In this document: positions 29,228-40,651 of the stretch, piece after piece | How the letters are laid out: each line of letters starts with the position of its first letter | Position numbering within the stretch: position 1 is the stretch's first letter | Translations under genes and position numbers: made by a program | Assembly (NCBI GenBank): GCA_963995505.1 | Contig: OZ023182.1 | Coordinates: 15,475,619-15,539,618, forward strand | Source of the DNA: Hypericum androsaemum | Lineage: Eukaryota; Streptophyta; Magnoliopsida; Malpighiales; Hypericaceae | Length of the DNA: 64,000 nt | Direction of reading: 5' to 3' | Notes under the pieces: model-generated | Database searches by the model: none | What the model was told of the DNA's origin: nothing | The model's input: only the letters and a program-made list of their open reading frames with translations

Positions 29228-30690
29228 TGAAAATACCTTAGTGTTTTGATTAAGTGCATATCAGAATTCGCTCAAGTATGATCAATAAAAAGACTATGCA
29301 TAGTAGTAACTGATCATAAACTCAACTATCTTTAAGTACTACAAAATAATAGTTATGATCAAAGGGATAAAGAAGTCTATCGAGAGATCGGTCATAAGCT
29401 ACGAGGACTTAACTTACAAGTTTGGTAAGCGACTTTTTCGTTGAGACTAAGTTTATTCTTACACGGGGTCATAAACTTTGTTGTCGTGTGATCATTGATT
29501 TCTCGGTGAAATCTGAGTGGTCAACGAAGACTGTTTTATGGGTTTGGTTGTTAAGAATTTTCCTAAGTCTAGATCAAGTCTTCACTTGCACACTCTAGTT
29601 GAAGCTTGACCAAAAAGATCCAGATATTTATCCAAAGACAAGTTCGAATTTGAACCTTGCTAAGATCAAGATGATTAAGGCTTTTACCCACCGTATTAGT
29701 GCCTCGCCATGGCTTGGTTGCTTGGTATTAAAGTACTCTTCTATGGATTAGAAAGATTAACTTTGTGAAGAGTTATATAATCATCTTTGAACAAGTCCAC
29801 GTGATGGGCGACTGCCCTAGACGATTCACTCTTTTGTCAAAGGAATAATTGTTTAAATCTTGATTATGTTGATCTAACATAACTTGATACAAAAGAGATT
29901 TCAGATATTCTTTTGGCTTTGTTTGTATCAGCACCCTCATGTCGAGGTCAACTCAAGTCAAGCCTAGGAAGAAAAGTGTTAGCTTTTGCTAGCTTGAAGA
30001 CTTCTCATCCAACGGCTACTTCAGACGTGGAAAGCAAGTTTGAAGACTTACTTGGAGAGCAAGGGCCAATGGCAACATGCAAGGGAGATCCTATAAATAG
30101 AAGATCAAGCCAAAGAGGAAGGTGGACCATTTGAGAGAGAAAAAAGTGACCAAGGTTCATAGAAGAAATCTAGCTCGTAGCTGAATTCCTTCATTCAAGA
30201 CAAAATAGCATATTAGAGAATACATTTGTCTTAGGATACTTGCTCAACTTCTGTGTGAAGTTTGGAGAAGTATATTTGTAAGAGCAACGATAAGCTCAAG
30301 GTTTCTAGAGATCCTGTAAATCTAGAGTGAGGTAACTAGCCGGTGCCTGTGAAAGCCAGTATGTTGTAAGGTTACTAGTGAACCTGGTAAAATTAGAGAG
30401 TGGTAGCTAGCCGGAGTCCGTGAAGCTAGTGGTGTGAGGTTTGCAAGTGAACCTGGTAAAACTTATCGTGTACTCTTGTATTTTTATTGGGGATAATAAA
30501 AAGCGGGAGGACGGTTGAAGAGTGGACGTAGGCTCAAGTGGACCGAGCTGAAATATTATACATCTGGTGTCAATTCTCTCTATCTCTATTCTTGTTTATG
30601 CTGATTGACTAAGTACCAATAAAAATTGGGAAAATCGATTGAGACCTAATTCACACACACCCTCTTCTTAGGTTATTTATTGGACCTACA
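29228..30690 (+). mobile_element. Ty1/copia (Sirevirus-type) solo LTR with 5-bp target duplication
   Basis: The 1463-bp segment starts TGAAAATACCTTAGTGTTTTGA, typical of Sirevirus LTRs, and ends GGACCTACA. It is flanked by CCACC on both sides (29223-29227 and 30691-30695). Near the 3' end it carries GTGGACGTAGGC and the CCTAATTCACACACACCCTC block typical of copia LTRs. No internal domain follows: 22 bp later a different element begins. It is therefore a solo LTR left by recombination. Confidence 0.85.
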
Positions 30691-30712
30691 CCACCTCACT
30701 CTTTACAACAAC

Positions 30713-32068
30713 TGTAAGAATAAAAAAACCAAACCGATAAGTTATCTATGTTTTGGTACTAATTTGTCTTTCTCAATAACTTGGGTATTGGAAGTTTACC
30801 ACGTAACCCTAGCCTCATTAGCAAAAAACTAGGGGTTTAACTCAGATTTTGGCTTTAAATAGTGGCTGGACGTCCCCCTGTTTCTGCCATTAAAAGAGAC
30901 TTACGAAATTTCCCTCTTCGTTTAGATGAAGGGAATATCCAGACCGAGGAGGACATTTTGGGAGAAGACAAAGCCATAAGAGATTCCTTGGAGTTGGAGG
31001 GTAAGTATGAGATCCGCCCTGACCATCTATTTTGTGTATATTGTAAGAAAACTCACGAGTTATGTTTCCAAAAGGAAGGAGGAGTGATCAAACTGATGAC
31101 GTAGTGTCAAGGGAGCAAGTCAGGACTATAGGAACCGAAGGGTAAGTCCCGTCCACCATTCCTCCCTATAATGTGCTTAATTTTGCCCGTAGGGATTAAC
31201 ATAGAATTCATGTAGGACCTTCGGTAGGCCATCAGTGGAGTTATCGATAAACTTTATGGACCGAGATTAAAGGCTACTCCATGTAAGTGGATTCTGTAAA
31301 TACTTTGGTACACCGATTTTGATATGTTTTGAATGATCTGATTTTCCTTTTAGTTTCTTATTTTTGATCTGTTCCGTTCATAATTTCTTATATGAATATT
31401 CTGATCTGATCCAATTTATGTATCGGGTATGCGAGATTATTCTCACGCCATTCTGGCCCCGTAGTTTATTCACACTGATTAAGGGACTATCGGGTAACCC
31501 TAGGTGTGGGTAATTAAAAGGACGGGGAGCGTGGTAATAGTCTGAGCTGGTGGAGGGAATACTTTCCTGTCATATGAGACTGCACCGCAGGAACAGAAAA
31601 GTATTTATCTGTGCCCCACGAGAATTCTGTCGTGATATCTGTTGGGCTCTGGAGTCCTATTCTGTTAGATGGCTAAGTTAGATAGATAAGTGACTCCTAT
31701 TTCGTTTTGAGAAGCTTTATAGTTAAATGTGTTCGGAAACCATATTGCTGATCTGATTTGTGTTTATGTTCCACTTACTGAGTTTAATAAACTCACATTA
31801 GTCGTATGTATTTCAGATCGTTCATGAGGGTCTCGGGATCGGGAGTAGGTTCGTAGAAGGCTCCAGCTGCATGCATTGTCACATTTTCTTTTCATTAATA
31901 AAGAATATTAGCTTATCGACTTTCAGTTTCTTATTTGATGACAACTACATTGTTTTTCAATAATAAGTGTTCCAGATATTGGATTTCATTTTATAATAAA
32001 GTCTGGTGCCGAGCGGGATATTTAAAAACCTCGGGCGGTTGTCATGTTTTTATATTCGAGCAATGATA
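30713..32068 (+). repeat. 5' LTR of the gypsy element
   Basis: Starts TGTAAGAATAAAAAAACC and ends TGATA (degenerate TGACA). It shares its whole length with the 3' LTR, including CACGTAACCCTAGCCTCATTAG near the start and AATATTGG/ATATTGGATTTCATTTT near the end. Confidence 0.9.
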
Positions 32069-32073
32069 ATTAA

Positions 32074-32087
32074 TGGTATCAGAGCCA
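32074..32087 (+). other. Primer-binding site (tRNA-Met type)
   Basis: TGGTATCAGAGCCA lies 5 bases after the 5' LTR and matches the usual initiator-Met tRNA primer site of plant LTR retrotransposons. Confidence 0.88.
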
Positions 32088-32859
32088 TTTAAAAAAATTT
32101 AACCTACGCGTGTTAGTGGTGTGCGTGTGTCCGATTTTGAAGGGTCATAACTTTTTACTCATTTGTCCGATTTATTTTATAATATATTTTCAGAAAGAGA
32201 ATTTCAAGATCTATAACAATTATCGCTTTGCCGTAATGACCAAGTTTGGGGGCCTAATTCGCAAGCGTTTGAAAGTTAGAGCTAATTTAAGATTTTGTCA
32301 AAAATATGAAGTGGTTTTGGTCAAAAAATTTTATTTTTCTTGAAGTTTTTATGCTCAGATTCAGGTGTGGAGTACTATGAAACATTAGTGGGAGTGTTAA
32401 TAAGTGGTTTGTGGTATTGGAAGGATTCGATATGTCCATAAAGTGATTCGAGTGAACAATTATGTTCTTAATAACGAAGATACATGACTTAGTCTCTTAT
32501 ACTTTTGGAAGTATGGTACTAAGGTTTACTATGTTTATAAGTGTTTAATTATGTTCGTAGGTGGTTTATAAGTGTTTAATATGTTCATGATCCTACGTAG
32601 TACTAATGTGGTATGTTCATAATTATGTCAGAATTCCAATTGCTCTGTAATGATGTAGTTGGCGTTCTGATCGTAAGATATGTTGATAATGTTGTGGTTG
32701 ATGAACTTATATGATGTGGATGAGATGTGATTCTATTGTGGCGTTAGTGAGATCCTGTTAAGAATAGATGTTACGACTAAAATGTTCCAATTTTATATAC
32801 AGTTATTAGATAAGTAAGTGTTTTAATCCGCTAGTGATAACACATCAGGGTAGGGAACA

Positions 32860-34190
32860 ATGGCACCAACGACGAGGTCTAGAGCATCCAAAGGATAGGG
32901 GCCTGAGCCAGAGTTTGAGCATGGTGCGACGGGGCAGGGTGCAAATCTCAAAATGCCTGCTAATATTGACAATGATAATGTTGACGATGTTGTTTACACT
33001 ACCGTAGGCGTTGAAGATGCTATCAAGGTTGATGAGGTTGATGAAGTTGCTGACTTTGACGGTGCTCCTGCCAACGCCCCGGCCGTCCCTACCAATGCGC
33101 CTGTTGCTCTTATGCTGAACCCAGCAGGTCTAAACGTTGAGGGTGCAGTTCTGCAGATTCTGACCTTATTGGCTCAACAACATTAGCTTGTTCCTCAACC
33201 TGTGCCATAACCTACAGCTCGAGGTTATCGGGAATTTCTAAGGGTTTGGCCACTCACTTTTGATGGATCGGAAGATCCAATACAAGTAGAAGATTGAGTG
33301 ATCGAGATGGAGAAGGCCTTTCAAATTGCTCGCACCCAGGAAAGGATCCTTCACCCAGGAAAGGATCCTTCAAGACAAGAGGGCAAGAGAAGAGAGGAGA
33401 GTCCTCCAATAGGTTGATGATGTGGTAGAAGTGGAGGTGTACGGCTGGGAAGCCTTCCTTAAGGATTTTAGAGGCCATTTTATGTCGCCAGCCAAGAGAA
33501 GAGAAAAGACACGTGAATTCGACCAACTGGTATAGGGGAATATGACAGTGTCGCAGTACGATCGTAAGTTCACAAGGCTCTCAATTTTCAAGTCGGCTGT
33601 TGCTCTGGACGAGGATACTCGGGCTAGAAAGTTTGAGGATGGGCTTGCAGATGATATCAAAAATCTTGTAGTGCCTCTCATCTTGCCTACATATTTGGAT
33701 ATACTCTAGAAGGCATTAGTGATCGAACAGAACCTGAACATGTGCCAAAAAAAGGTAGAGAAGGAACCGGCAAAGAGGAAGATAGGACAAGATGTAGGGA
33801 ATCAATACATTGAACCAACCAAGAGATCATGCAACTCACACCCTGCCAGAAACACAGACCCGTGGTGTGGGAGATGTAAGCGAACTGGCCATACTCAAGA
33901 TAAGTACAGGTGATTAAAATATTATTTTATTATTTCGATCAAAAGACTTAGATTCTAAAATTGGGAATGCAATAGTATTGTAACACGTATTTTTTTAAAG
34001 GTGGATTACTGGGGCTTGCTTTAAGTGTGAAAAGATGGGACACCAACTCGCAACCTGCCTCGAGCTCTGTGCACGGGCTCCAGTGACAACAAATCCCAAT
34101 GCCTGCACCACAGCTCCTGCAGGAGGGAATCCAACAGCAAGAGCCACGGCACGGGTGTATGCTCTGAACCAAGCGAAAGCTGGCAAAAGG
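32860..34190 (+). pseudogene. gag (capsid/nucleocapsid) region, broken
   Basis: Begins with MAPTTRSRAS, a common chromovirus gag start. Capsid-like blocks follow (RVWPLTFDGSEDP; WEAFLKDFRGHF; VSQYDRKFTRLS; ARKFEDGLADDIK). Two zinc knuckles of the form CX2CX4HX4C are recognisable: the first, at about 33868-33908 (C-GRC-...GHTQDK), is degenerate at its last Cys (Tyr), and the second, CFKCEKMGHQLATC, lies around 34018-34059. Several stops interrupt it. A 91-bp GT...AG segment (33910-34000) splits the two knuckles. Confidence 0.82.
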
Positions 34191-34284
34191 GGGGATGTGG
34201 TGACAGGTAAACTTTGTTCAGTAACTTGTTTACACCGTTACATGAGTGTTATTTTGTTATTTTGAAATTAGGACCTTATCGCAG

Positions 34285-34745
34285 GTAAATTTTTAGTAGC
34301 TGGTTATCATGCGAATATGCTGTTTGATTCTGGAGCAACCCATTCTTTTGTTGCTGAACACTTCGTGAGGAGACATGAACTGTTGAGAAGTAGATGTCAG
34401 GAAGAGATAAAAGTTAAGACTATTATTGTAGATCAAAGTTGTGACTACAGTATTGTCATAAGTGGCCATCCCGTCGAGGGACACTTCCAAATTATGGGAA
34501 TGATGGGCTTTGACGTTATTTTGGGAATGAGTTGGTTGGTAGGGCATTATGCCTTTATTGATTGCAGGTGTAAAGCAGTTGTCTTTCGGCCGCTAGGAGA
34601 AGGAGAATTCATATATACGAGCGAGGGTGTTAAAACACCTTCGTGTATAATCTCTGTGATGGAAGCAAGGAGACTGGTGCATAGTAGTGCGGTGGCTTAC
34701 CTAGCTGCTACTCTAGACACTCGGAGCAAGATTTCATTAAATTAA
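34285..34745 (+). pseudogene. Aspartic protease region
   Basis: Contains LFDSGATHSFVAEHFV with the catalytic D-S-G, and GFDVILGMSWLVGHYAFIDC, the flap-side ILG motif. A 78-bp GT...AG segment precedes it (34207-34284). This part is open for about 140 codons. Confidence 0.88.
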
Positions 34746-35990
34746 ATTCCTGTTGCTAGACACTACCCAGACGTATTTCTGAAAGAGGTGCAAAGGGTAC
34801 CACCGGACTGTGAAGTGAAGTTCCAAATTGAGTTGATTCCCTGAGCAAGGCCAATGTCAAAAGTGCCCTACCGGATGGTCCTGACGGAGCTAAAGGAGTT
34901 AAAAACTCAACTAGTAGACCTACTAGAAAAGAGATTCATCAGACCAAGTGTGTCACCATGGGGAGCACCAATGTTATTCGTAAAGAAGAAAGATGGATCT
35001 ATAAGGATGTGTGTTGACTATCAAGAGTTAAACAAGCTTACGATCAAGAATCGATATCCCTTATCAAGAATTAGAGATCTGTTCGATTAACTGAAGGGAG
35101 CACAAATATTCTCCAAAATAGACCTGCGATCGGGCTACCATCAACTGAAGATTAAGGAGGAAGATGTGCACATGACTGCTTTCCGCACAAGATATGGACA
35201 CTATAAATTTCTAGTAATGTCCTTTGGACTGTCAAGTGCTCCAGTCAAGTTCATGGACCTAATGAATCGTACTTTTAAACCATACTTGGACAAATGTATG
35301 GTAGTATTTATTGATGACATCTTGGTGTATTCGCCAAGTAAAGAGGAGCATGAGGAACACTTAACGTTGGTGCTGAAAATACTTTGAAAAGAATAGTGTA
35401 CACCAAGCTGAAGAAGTATGAGTTTTGGCTCGAGAAGGTCGCCTTTCTTGGACACGTCATATCTAAGAAAGGAGTATCAGTAGACCCTAGCAAGATTGAG
35501 ACCATTATAGGGTGGACGCAACCAAGCAATGTGTCAGAAGTACGCAATTTCTTGAGCTTGGGAGGCTATTACCGACGTTTTGTGAAAGGATTTTCCAAGA
35601 TAGCAATGCCATTAACTAGGTTAACCCAAAAAGGGGTAAAGAATACATAGAGTGAAGAATGTGAGTAAAGCTTTCAGAAGCTAAAGAAAATATTGGTGTC
35701 AGCACCCATATTGGTACGACCCAGCGAAGGAAAGGATTATGTTGTTTACAATGATGCTTCGAGAAATGGGTTGGGATATGTACTTATCCAAGATGATAAG
35801 GTGATCGCATATGCATCGAGGCAGCTTAAGCAATATGAAAGGAACTACCCTACTCATGACCTGGAGCTAGCTAGCAGTAGTTCATGCATTGAAGGTGTGG
35901 AGGCATTATCTTTATGGGGTACGCTGTGAATTATATACGGACCACAAAAGCCTCAAATATATTTTCACACATAAAGAATTGAACATGAGG
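34746..35990 (+). pseudogene. Reverse transcriptase and RNase H region, broken
   Basis: RT blocks in order: [67 protein letters not shown] and the FIDDILVYS catalytic box near 35307-35333. Then [10 protein letters not shown] and the RNase H start [13 protein letters not shown] (normally an S/T-D-A-S motif). Stops occur after the IELIP block, after RDLFD and after VLKIL, and a frame change follows the ELA block. Confidence 0.9.
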
Positions 35991-36239
35991 AAATGAAAGT
36001 GGTTAAAGGATTATGATATTGGGATACACTATCACCCGGAGAAGGCTAATATTGTAGCAGATACCCTAAGTAGGAAGAACCAAAGTGGGGTTGCCGAGAA
36101 TGGGCTCACAGCGCAAGAGGGACTGATACGACAATTGAGAAGTCTAGAGTTGGAAAACGCTAAGAGTTTGATTAGTTTGGCAGTAAGTATGAAGTTGGAG
36201 CCCACGTTGTGAACCCAATTAGGCGAAGGGCAATGTATG

Positions 36240-37440
36240 GATGTAACTCTTACAACTCTCAAACGACAGGTTGAATGAGAAGAGTTAGAGGATCTCCACA
36301 TTGGAGCTGATGCCAATTGGTTAAAGCAGAACACCAGTGACCAGCTGGTCCCTTACAGCCATTAGAGATTCTAGAGTAGAAGTAGGAGAAGATTACGATG
36401 GACTTTGTGACTAGGTTTTCGAAGAATCTCCAGTGTAAGGATGTAGTATGGGTAGTTGTGGATCGTCTTACCAAGTCAGTCTATTTCTTGGCATATAAGA
36501 CGAGTGTGTCTATTGAGCAAATGGCAGAGCTTTACATAAGGGAGATAGGGTGGTTACATGGAGTGCCAGTGAGCATTATCGCAGATTGGGATACCAGATT
36601 CTTGTCTAAATTCTGGAGCAGTATACAAAAGGAGTTAGGGATAAAATATAATTCAGTACATCATTCCACCCACAAACAGATGAACAGTCTGAGAGGACCA
36701 TACAGACCCTAGAGGACTTACTGAGGGCGTGTGTGCTAGACTTTGGGTGTAATTGGGAAGCACATCTTCTTTTGGTGGAGTTTGCTTAAAATAACAACTA
36801 CCAGGCAAGCATAGGAATGGCCCATATGAGGCATTGTATGGTAGAAAATGTCGATTGCCCATCAGTTAGAATGAGATAGGGGAGAAGGAGATCCTTTGTC
36901 TGGAGATGTTCAGAGAGCTAATCGAAAAGGTAGCAGTGATATAAAGTTGAATCCATGCAACGCAGGACCGACAGAAGAAGTTTGCGGACCAACATTGCAG
37001 AGAAATAGAGTTTGAGGTTAGAGATCATGTGTTCCTAAAGGTCTCACCTTCCAAGGGTATCCGAAGGTTTTGAGTCAAGGGAAAGCTCAGTCCCAGATAT
37101 ATTGGACACTTTGATGTCATTGAGAGAATAGGGAAGTTGGCATACCGGTTGGCTCTACCTCCGATGCTGACTGGAGTACATGATGTGTTCCATGTGTCCA
37201 TACTACAAAAATACATTCTAAGAGAAGGACAAGTGGTACAAGAGATACCAACCGAGATTCGTCCGGATGTAAGCTACGATGAGGTACCTTTAAGAATTCT
37301 GGATGTCAAGCTTCAGTAACTTTGCAGGAGAACAATTGAGTATGTTAAAGTGCAATGGAGTAATCATACAGAGAGAGAGGCCACTTGGGAATTGAGTTTT
37401 GAAATGAAGGAGAAGTACCCCTACCTCTTCGATAACACAA
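36240..37440 (+). pseudogene. Integrase with C-terminal chromodomain-like end, broken
   Basis: MDFVTRFSKN and WVVVDRLTKSVYFLAYK are the start of the integrase core; IIADWDTRFLSKFW carries the second acidic residue. The MLTGVHDVFHVSILQKY block precedes a chromodomain-like tail (VQWSNHTEREATWELSFEM). Several stops interrupt the frame. Confidence 0.85.
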
Positions 37441-37477
37441 GTAAGTTTGTACCAGTAAGTTTGAGGATAATCTTCAA

Positions 37478-37492
37478 TAAAGGGGGAAAGAA
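37478..37492 (+). other. Polypurine tract
   Basis: AAAGGGGGAAAGAA directly before the 3' LTR; the plus-strand primer site of the retrotransposon. Confidence 0.82.
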
Positions 37493-38826
37493 TGTAAGAA
37501 TCGAAAAATAAAATTGATAAGTTATCTAAGTTTTGGTAGTAGTTGGTCTTTCTTAATAATTTGGGACCATATGGGAAGTCTACCACGTAACCCTAGCCTC
37601 ATTAGGGAAAAACTAGGATTTTAATTCAGATTTTGGCTTTAAATAGTGGTTGGACATCCCCTCATTTTTGCCATTAAAAGAGACTCACAAATTTTCCTCT
37701 TCGTATATACGAAGGAAATATCCAGACCGAGGAGGACATTTTGGGAGAAGACAAAGCCATAAGAGATTCCTTGGAGTTGGAGGATAAGTATGAGATCGGC
37801 CTTGTCCATCTGTTTTGTATATTGTAAGAAAACTCACGAGTTGTGTTTCCAAAAGTGAGGAGAAGTGATCAAGTGAACGACGTAGTGTCAAGGGAGCAAG
37901 TCAGGACCGTAGGAACTGAAGGGTAAGTCCAGTCCGCCCTTCTTCCTTCTACTGTGCTTAATTTCGCCTGTAGGGATTAACATAGAATTTGTGTAGGACC
38001 TTAGGTAGGCCATCAGTGGAGTTATCGATAACTTTACAGACTGAGATTAAAGGCTACTCTAGGTAAATAGATTCTGTGGATACTTTGGTACATTAATTTT
38101 GATGTGTTTCAAATGATCTGATTTTCCATTCAGTTTCTTATTTTTGATCTTTTCCATTTGTGATTTCTGATATGAATATTCTAATCTGATCCTATTTCTG
38201 TATCTGGCATGCAAAATTATTCTCACGCCATTCTGGCCCCGTAGTTTATTCACACTGATTAAAGAGCTACCGGGTAACCCTAGGTGTGGATAATTGAAAG
38301 GACAAGGAGCGTGGGAATATTCTGGGCTTGTGGAGGAGATACTTTCCTGTCATATAGGCTTGAACCACAGGAACGGGAAAGTGTTTATCTGTGCTCGACG
38401 AGAATTCTGTCATGATATCTGTTAGGCTCCGGAGTCCTATTATGTTAGATGGCTAAGTTAGATGGCTAAGTGACCCTGTTTCGTTCTGAAAAAGCTTAAC
38501 AATTACATGTGTTCGAAAGCCATATTGCTGATCTGATTTTTTTATGCTTCACTTACTGAGTTTAATAAACTCACACTATTCGTATGTATTTTAGATCGTT
38601 CAGGAGGGTCTCGGAATCTGGAGTATATTCGTAGAAGGCTCTAGCTACATGCCTTAATAAAGAATATTAGTTTATCGACTTTCAGTAACCTTATTTGATG
38701 ACAGCTACATTGTTTTTCAATATTAAGTATTCCGAATATTGGATTTCATTTTATAATAAAGTCTGGTGCCAAGCGGGGTATTTAAAAATCTCGGGCAGTT
38801 GTCATGTTTATATTTGAGGCGTGACA
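37493..38826 (+). repeat. 3' LTR of the gypsy element
   Basis: Starts TGTAAGAATCG and ends GCGTGACA, 1334 bp. It is collinear with the 5' LTR; differences include a shorter segment near 38650 and a local duplication of TTAGATGGCTAAG near 38451-38475. Confidence 0.9.
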
Positions 38827-38959
38827 ATAACTTGTCTCATTTGCATCATCATTTAATCACATGTTGTACCACCCCTCATCTCACATTATGTATTATTGTT
38901 CAACACATAATATACCATCAGTTTTTGTATATACTTTTTTGAGGAAAATCAGTTAGTCT

Positions 38960-39645
38960 ATGTATTGTACCATCAAGTTTGCAGTGCTGGGGTTTCTGTC
39001 GACAACTGCTCTCCTCGTTTCTTGGCCGCCGGGCCTGGCTTCTTCTCCGGTGTGCCCAGTGCGGTCATTGTTACTTCCCGAGGGTTTGGTTGCCGTCGAC
39101 CTCCCCCTGGTTGGATTTTAATGTTTTATGCTTTATTTTCTGCTCCTTAGTTATTTTAACTTTTTGTGATTTTGCTTGTAGTGTTGTTGCTTTATTTGTT
39201 GGTTTCGTTCCCGAGCCACTCCTGTTTCGTGGTCTCTTCAAATTTTGGTTGTTGTGTATCTGCTTGTACTTTTGCTTGGATCGACCTATGTTCGATCTGA
39301 GATCTGTTCGATTCTCGAAATCTTGCGTATTGGTGGAGGTGAATAGCCTTGTCTTGGTTGGATTCGTTTGATCTTGGCATTCATTTGCATGCATCTCATA
39401 TGCATTACAATGCCCACGAGCGACCTTGTGGTTATTAGCTGATGCTTGTCTCGGCAGCTTTCGTCTTGGACGTTCGGCTCTCGTAGCAATTCATCCGCCC
39501 TTCGCCTTCACCCACGCCTCTCTGTCTCCTCTAGGCTTGGTTTCGTATTTCATTTCAGTATTTTTGTTCTGTGTTTATGTATTTCTCTTTCTGTATTATA
39601 ATCTGATTATTATAATATAGGCTTCGCGCCACGCTTCTAAAAAAA
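38960..39645 (+). repeat. Dispersed repeat copy 2 (related to 20480-21005)
   Basis: GC-rich head at 38985-39115, then T-rich sequence and the blocks shared with copy 1 (GATCGACCTATGTTCGATCT, GCCTTGTCTTGGTTG, GCATGCATCTCATATGCATT, GTGGTTATTAGCTGATGC, CCGCCCTTCGCCTTCACCC), ending near 39645 in a short A-run. No protein domain is visible. Confidence 0.5.
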
Positions 39646-39771
39646 GTTTACACTGTTGGAACCACCATTAGTCACTTGTACTATCACTTGTCGCAAAAAT
39701 ATTTTGGCTCATTGCATGTGCACTACTGCTCGAAAAAAATTGTTCAATTTTATTTCAAAATATTAAAATAA

Positions 39772-40354
39772 GGGTAAATTATTCTCAAGTCTCTGTCCTT
39801 TGGTCATCCTTCCCCTAGGGTCCCTGGCTTTTGGAAATGATTGTCTCGTCCCTAAGTTTTGATGATAATAGACTCTCGGGTCCCTGGTGTAACTGCTGCT
39901 GTTTACACTGCTGCTATACTGCAGTACCTCACAGCAGAGGTTCTAGAGTTGGCTGGAAATGCAAGCAAGGATCTGAAGGTGAAGATTTCTAATTCGAATT
40001 GGACTTTTGAAAATTAGGGTTATTAAAATTTTGATTTTCTCTAATTAGTTTTGATTCTTTTTAATTGATTTTGATTCTCATTAAAAATGTTTAGATTTAT
40101 TTTTTTGTTTTGATTTTGGTTGAAGGTGGGAGGAAGAAGATGAAGTGGAGGAAGAAGAAGAGGAAGAAAAAATGAGATTTTTTTAGTGGGAGGACATTTT
40201 GGTCATTTCAAGTGGGACTTCACTGGAGAAAAAGAAATATTCTGACTCCAAGGACCCGAGAGTCTATTATCATCAAAATTTTAGAGATAGGACAATCATT
40301 TTCCTAAAGCCAGGGACCCAGACCAAAAGTCAAAAACTTGAGAATAATTTACCC
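39772..40354. mobile_element. MULE-like element A, perfect 9-bp target duplication
   Basis: Ends GGGTAAATTATTCTCAAG and its exact reverse complement. TTAAAATAA lies on both sides (39763-39771 and 40355-40363). The terminal inverted repeats extend about 110 bp inward. The outer part shares the phrase GATTGTC-CGTCCCTAAG and GATGATAATAGA-TCTCGGG with the element at 62282. The interior holds no recognisable gene. It is non-autonomous. Confidence 0.93.
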
Positions 40355-40651
40355 TTAAAATAATCTCACATGGACAAATGATCAAAGTAGTGAAGTACCG
40401 ATATTAGGAACTTTTTTCAAATACATAGAAAGAAATGATAGAATATGCGGGGATTTTATCCTTTTCGAGTAAAACATTTAACGAAATTTTCAAAATAGAG
40501 AACAAGCTAACAAAATTCTTAAAATAAAAAATTAAAAGAAATAGGAGGCCCATCGCCTCCTCTGGGAGGCTGCCACCTGGCGCAGACAAGTGAGAAGCAA
40601 CATTCCGCCTTTTTTTTTACAATTTGTCAAACTTTCTGAAGGAAAATAAAT

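Larger units (their letters stand above)
30713..38826 (+). mobile_element. Ty3/gypsy chromovirus (Tekay/Del-like) retrotransposon, degenerate
   Basis: A full-structure LTR element of about 8.1 kb: LTR 30713-32068, methionine-tRNA primer-binding site at 32074, gag, protease, reverse transcriptase, RNase H, integrase and a C-terminal chromodomain-like segment, polypurine tract just before 37493, and LTR 37493-38826. Flanks ACAAC and ATAAC match at four of five positions, a probable target duplication. Gene order PR-RT-RH-INT and the C-terminal chromodomain-like block place it in the chromoviruses. Many in-frame stops and small indels mean it cannot encode working proteins; the LTRs also differ by substitutions and several indels, so the insertion is old. 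Confidence 0.92.

Noticed and set aside
29913..30134. 73-codon frame
   Set aside because: Entirely within the Sirevirus-type solo LTR and without a domain.
30862..31104. 80-codon frame starting MAGRPPVSAIKRD
   Set aside because: Lies in the 5' LTR of the gypsy element; the matching part of the 3' LTR is broken, so it is not a conserved gene.
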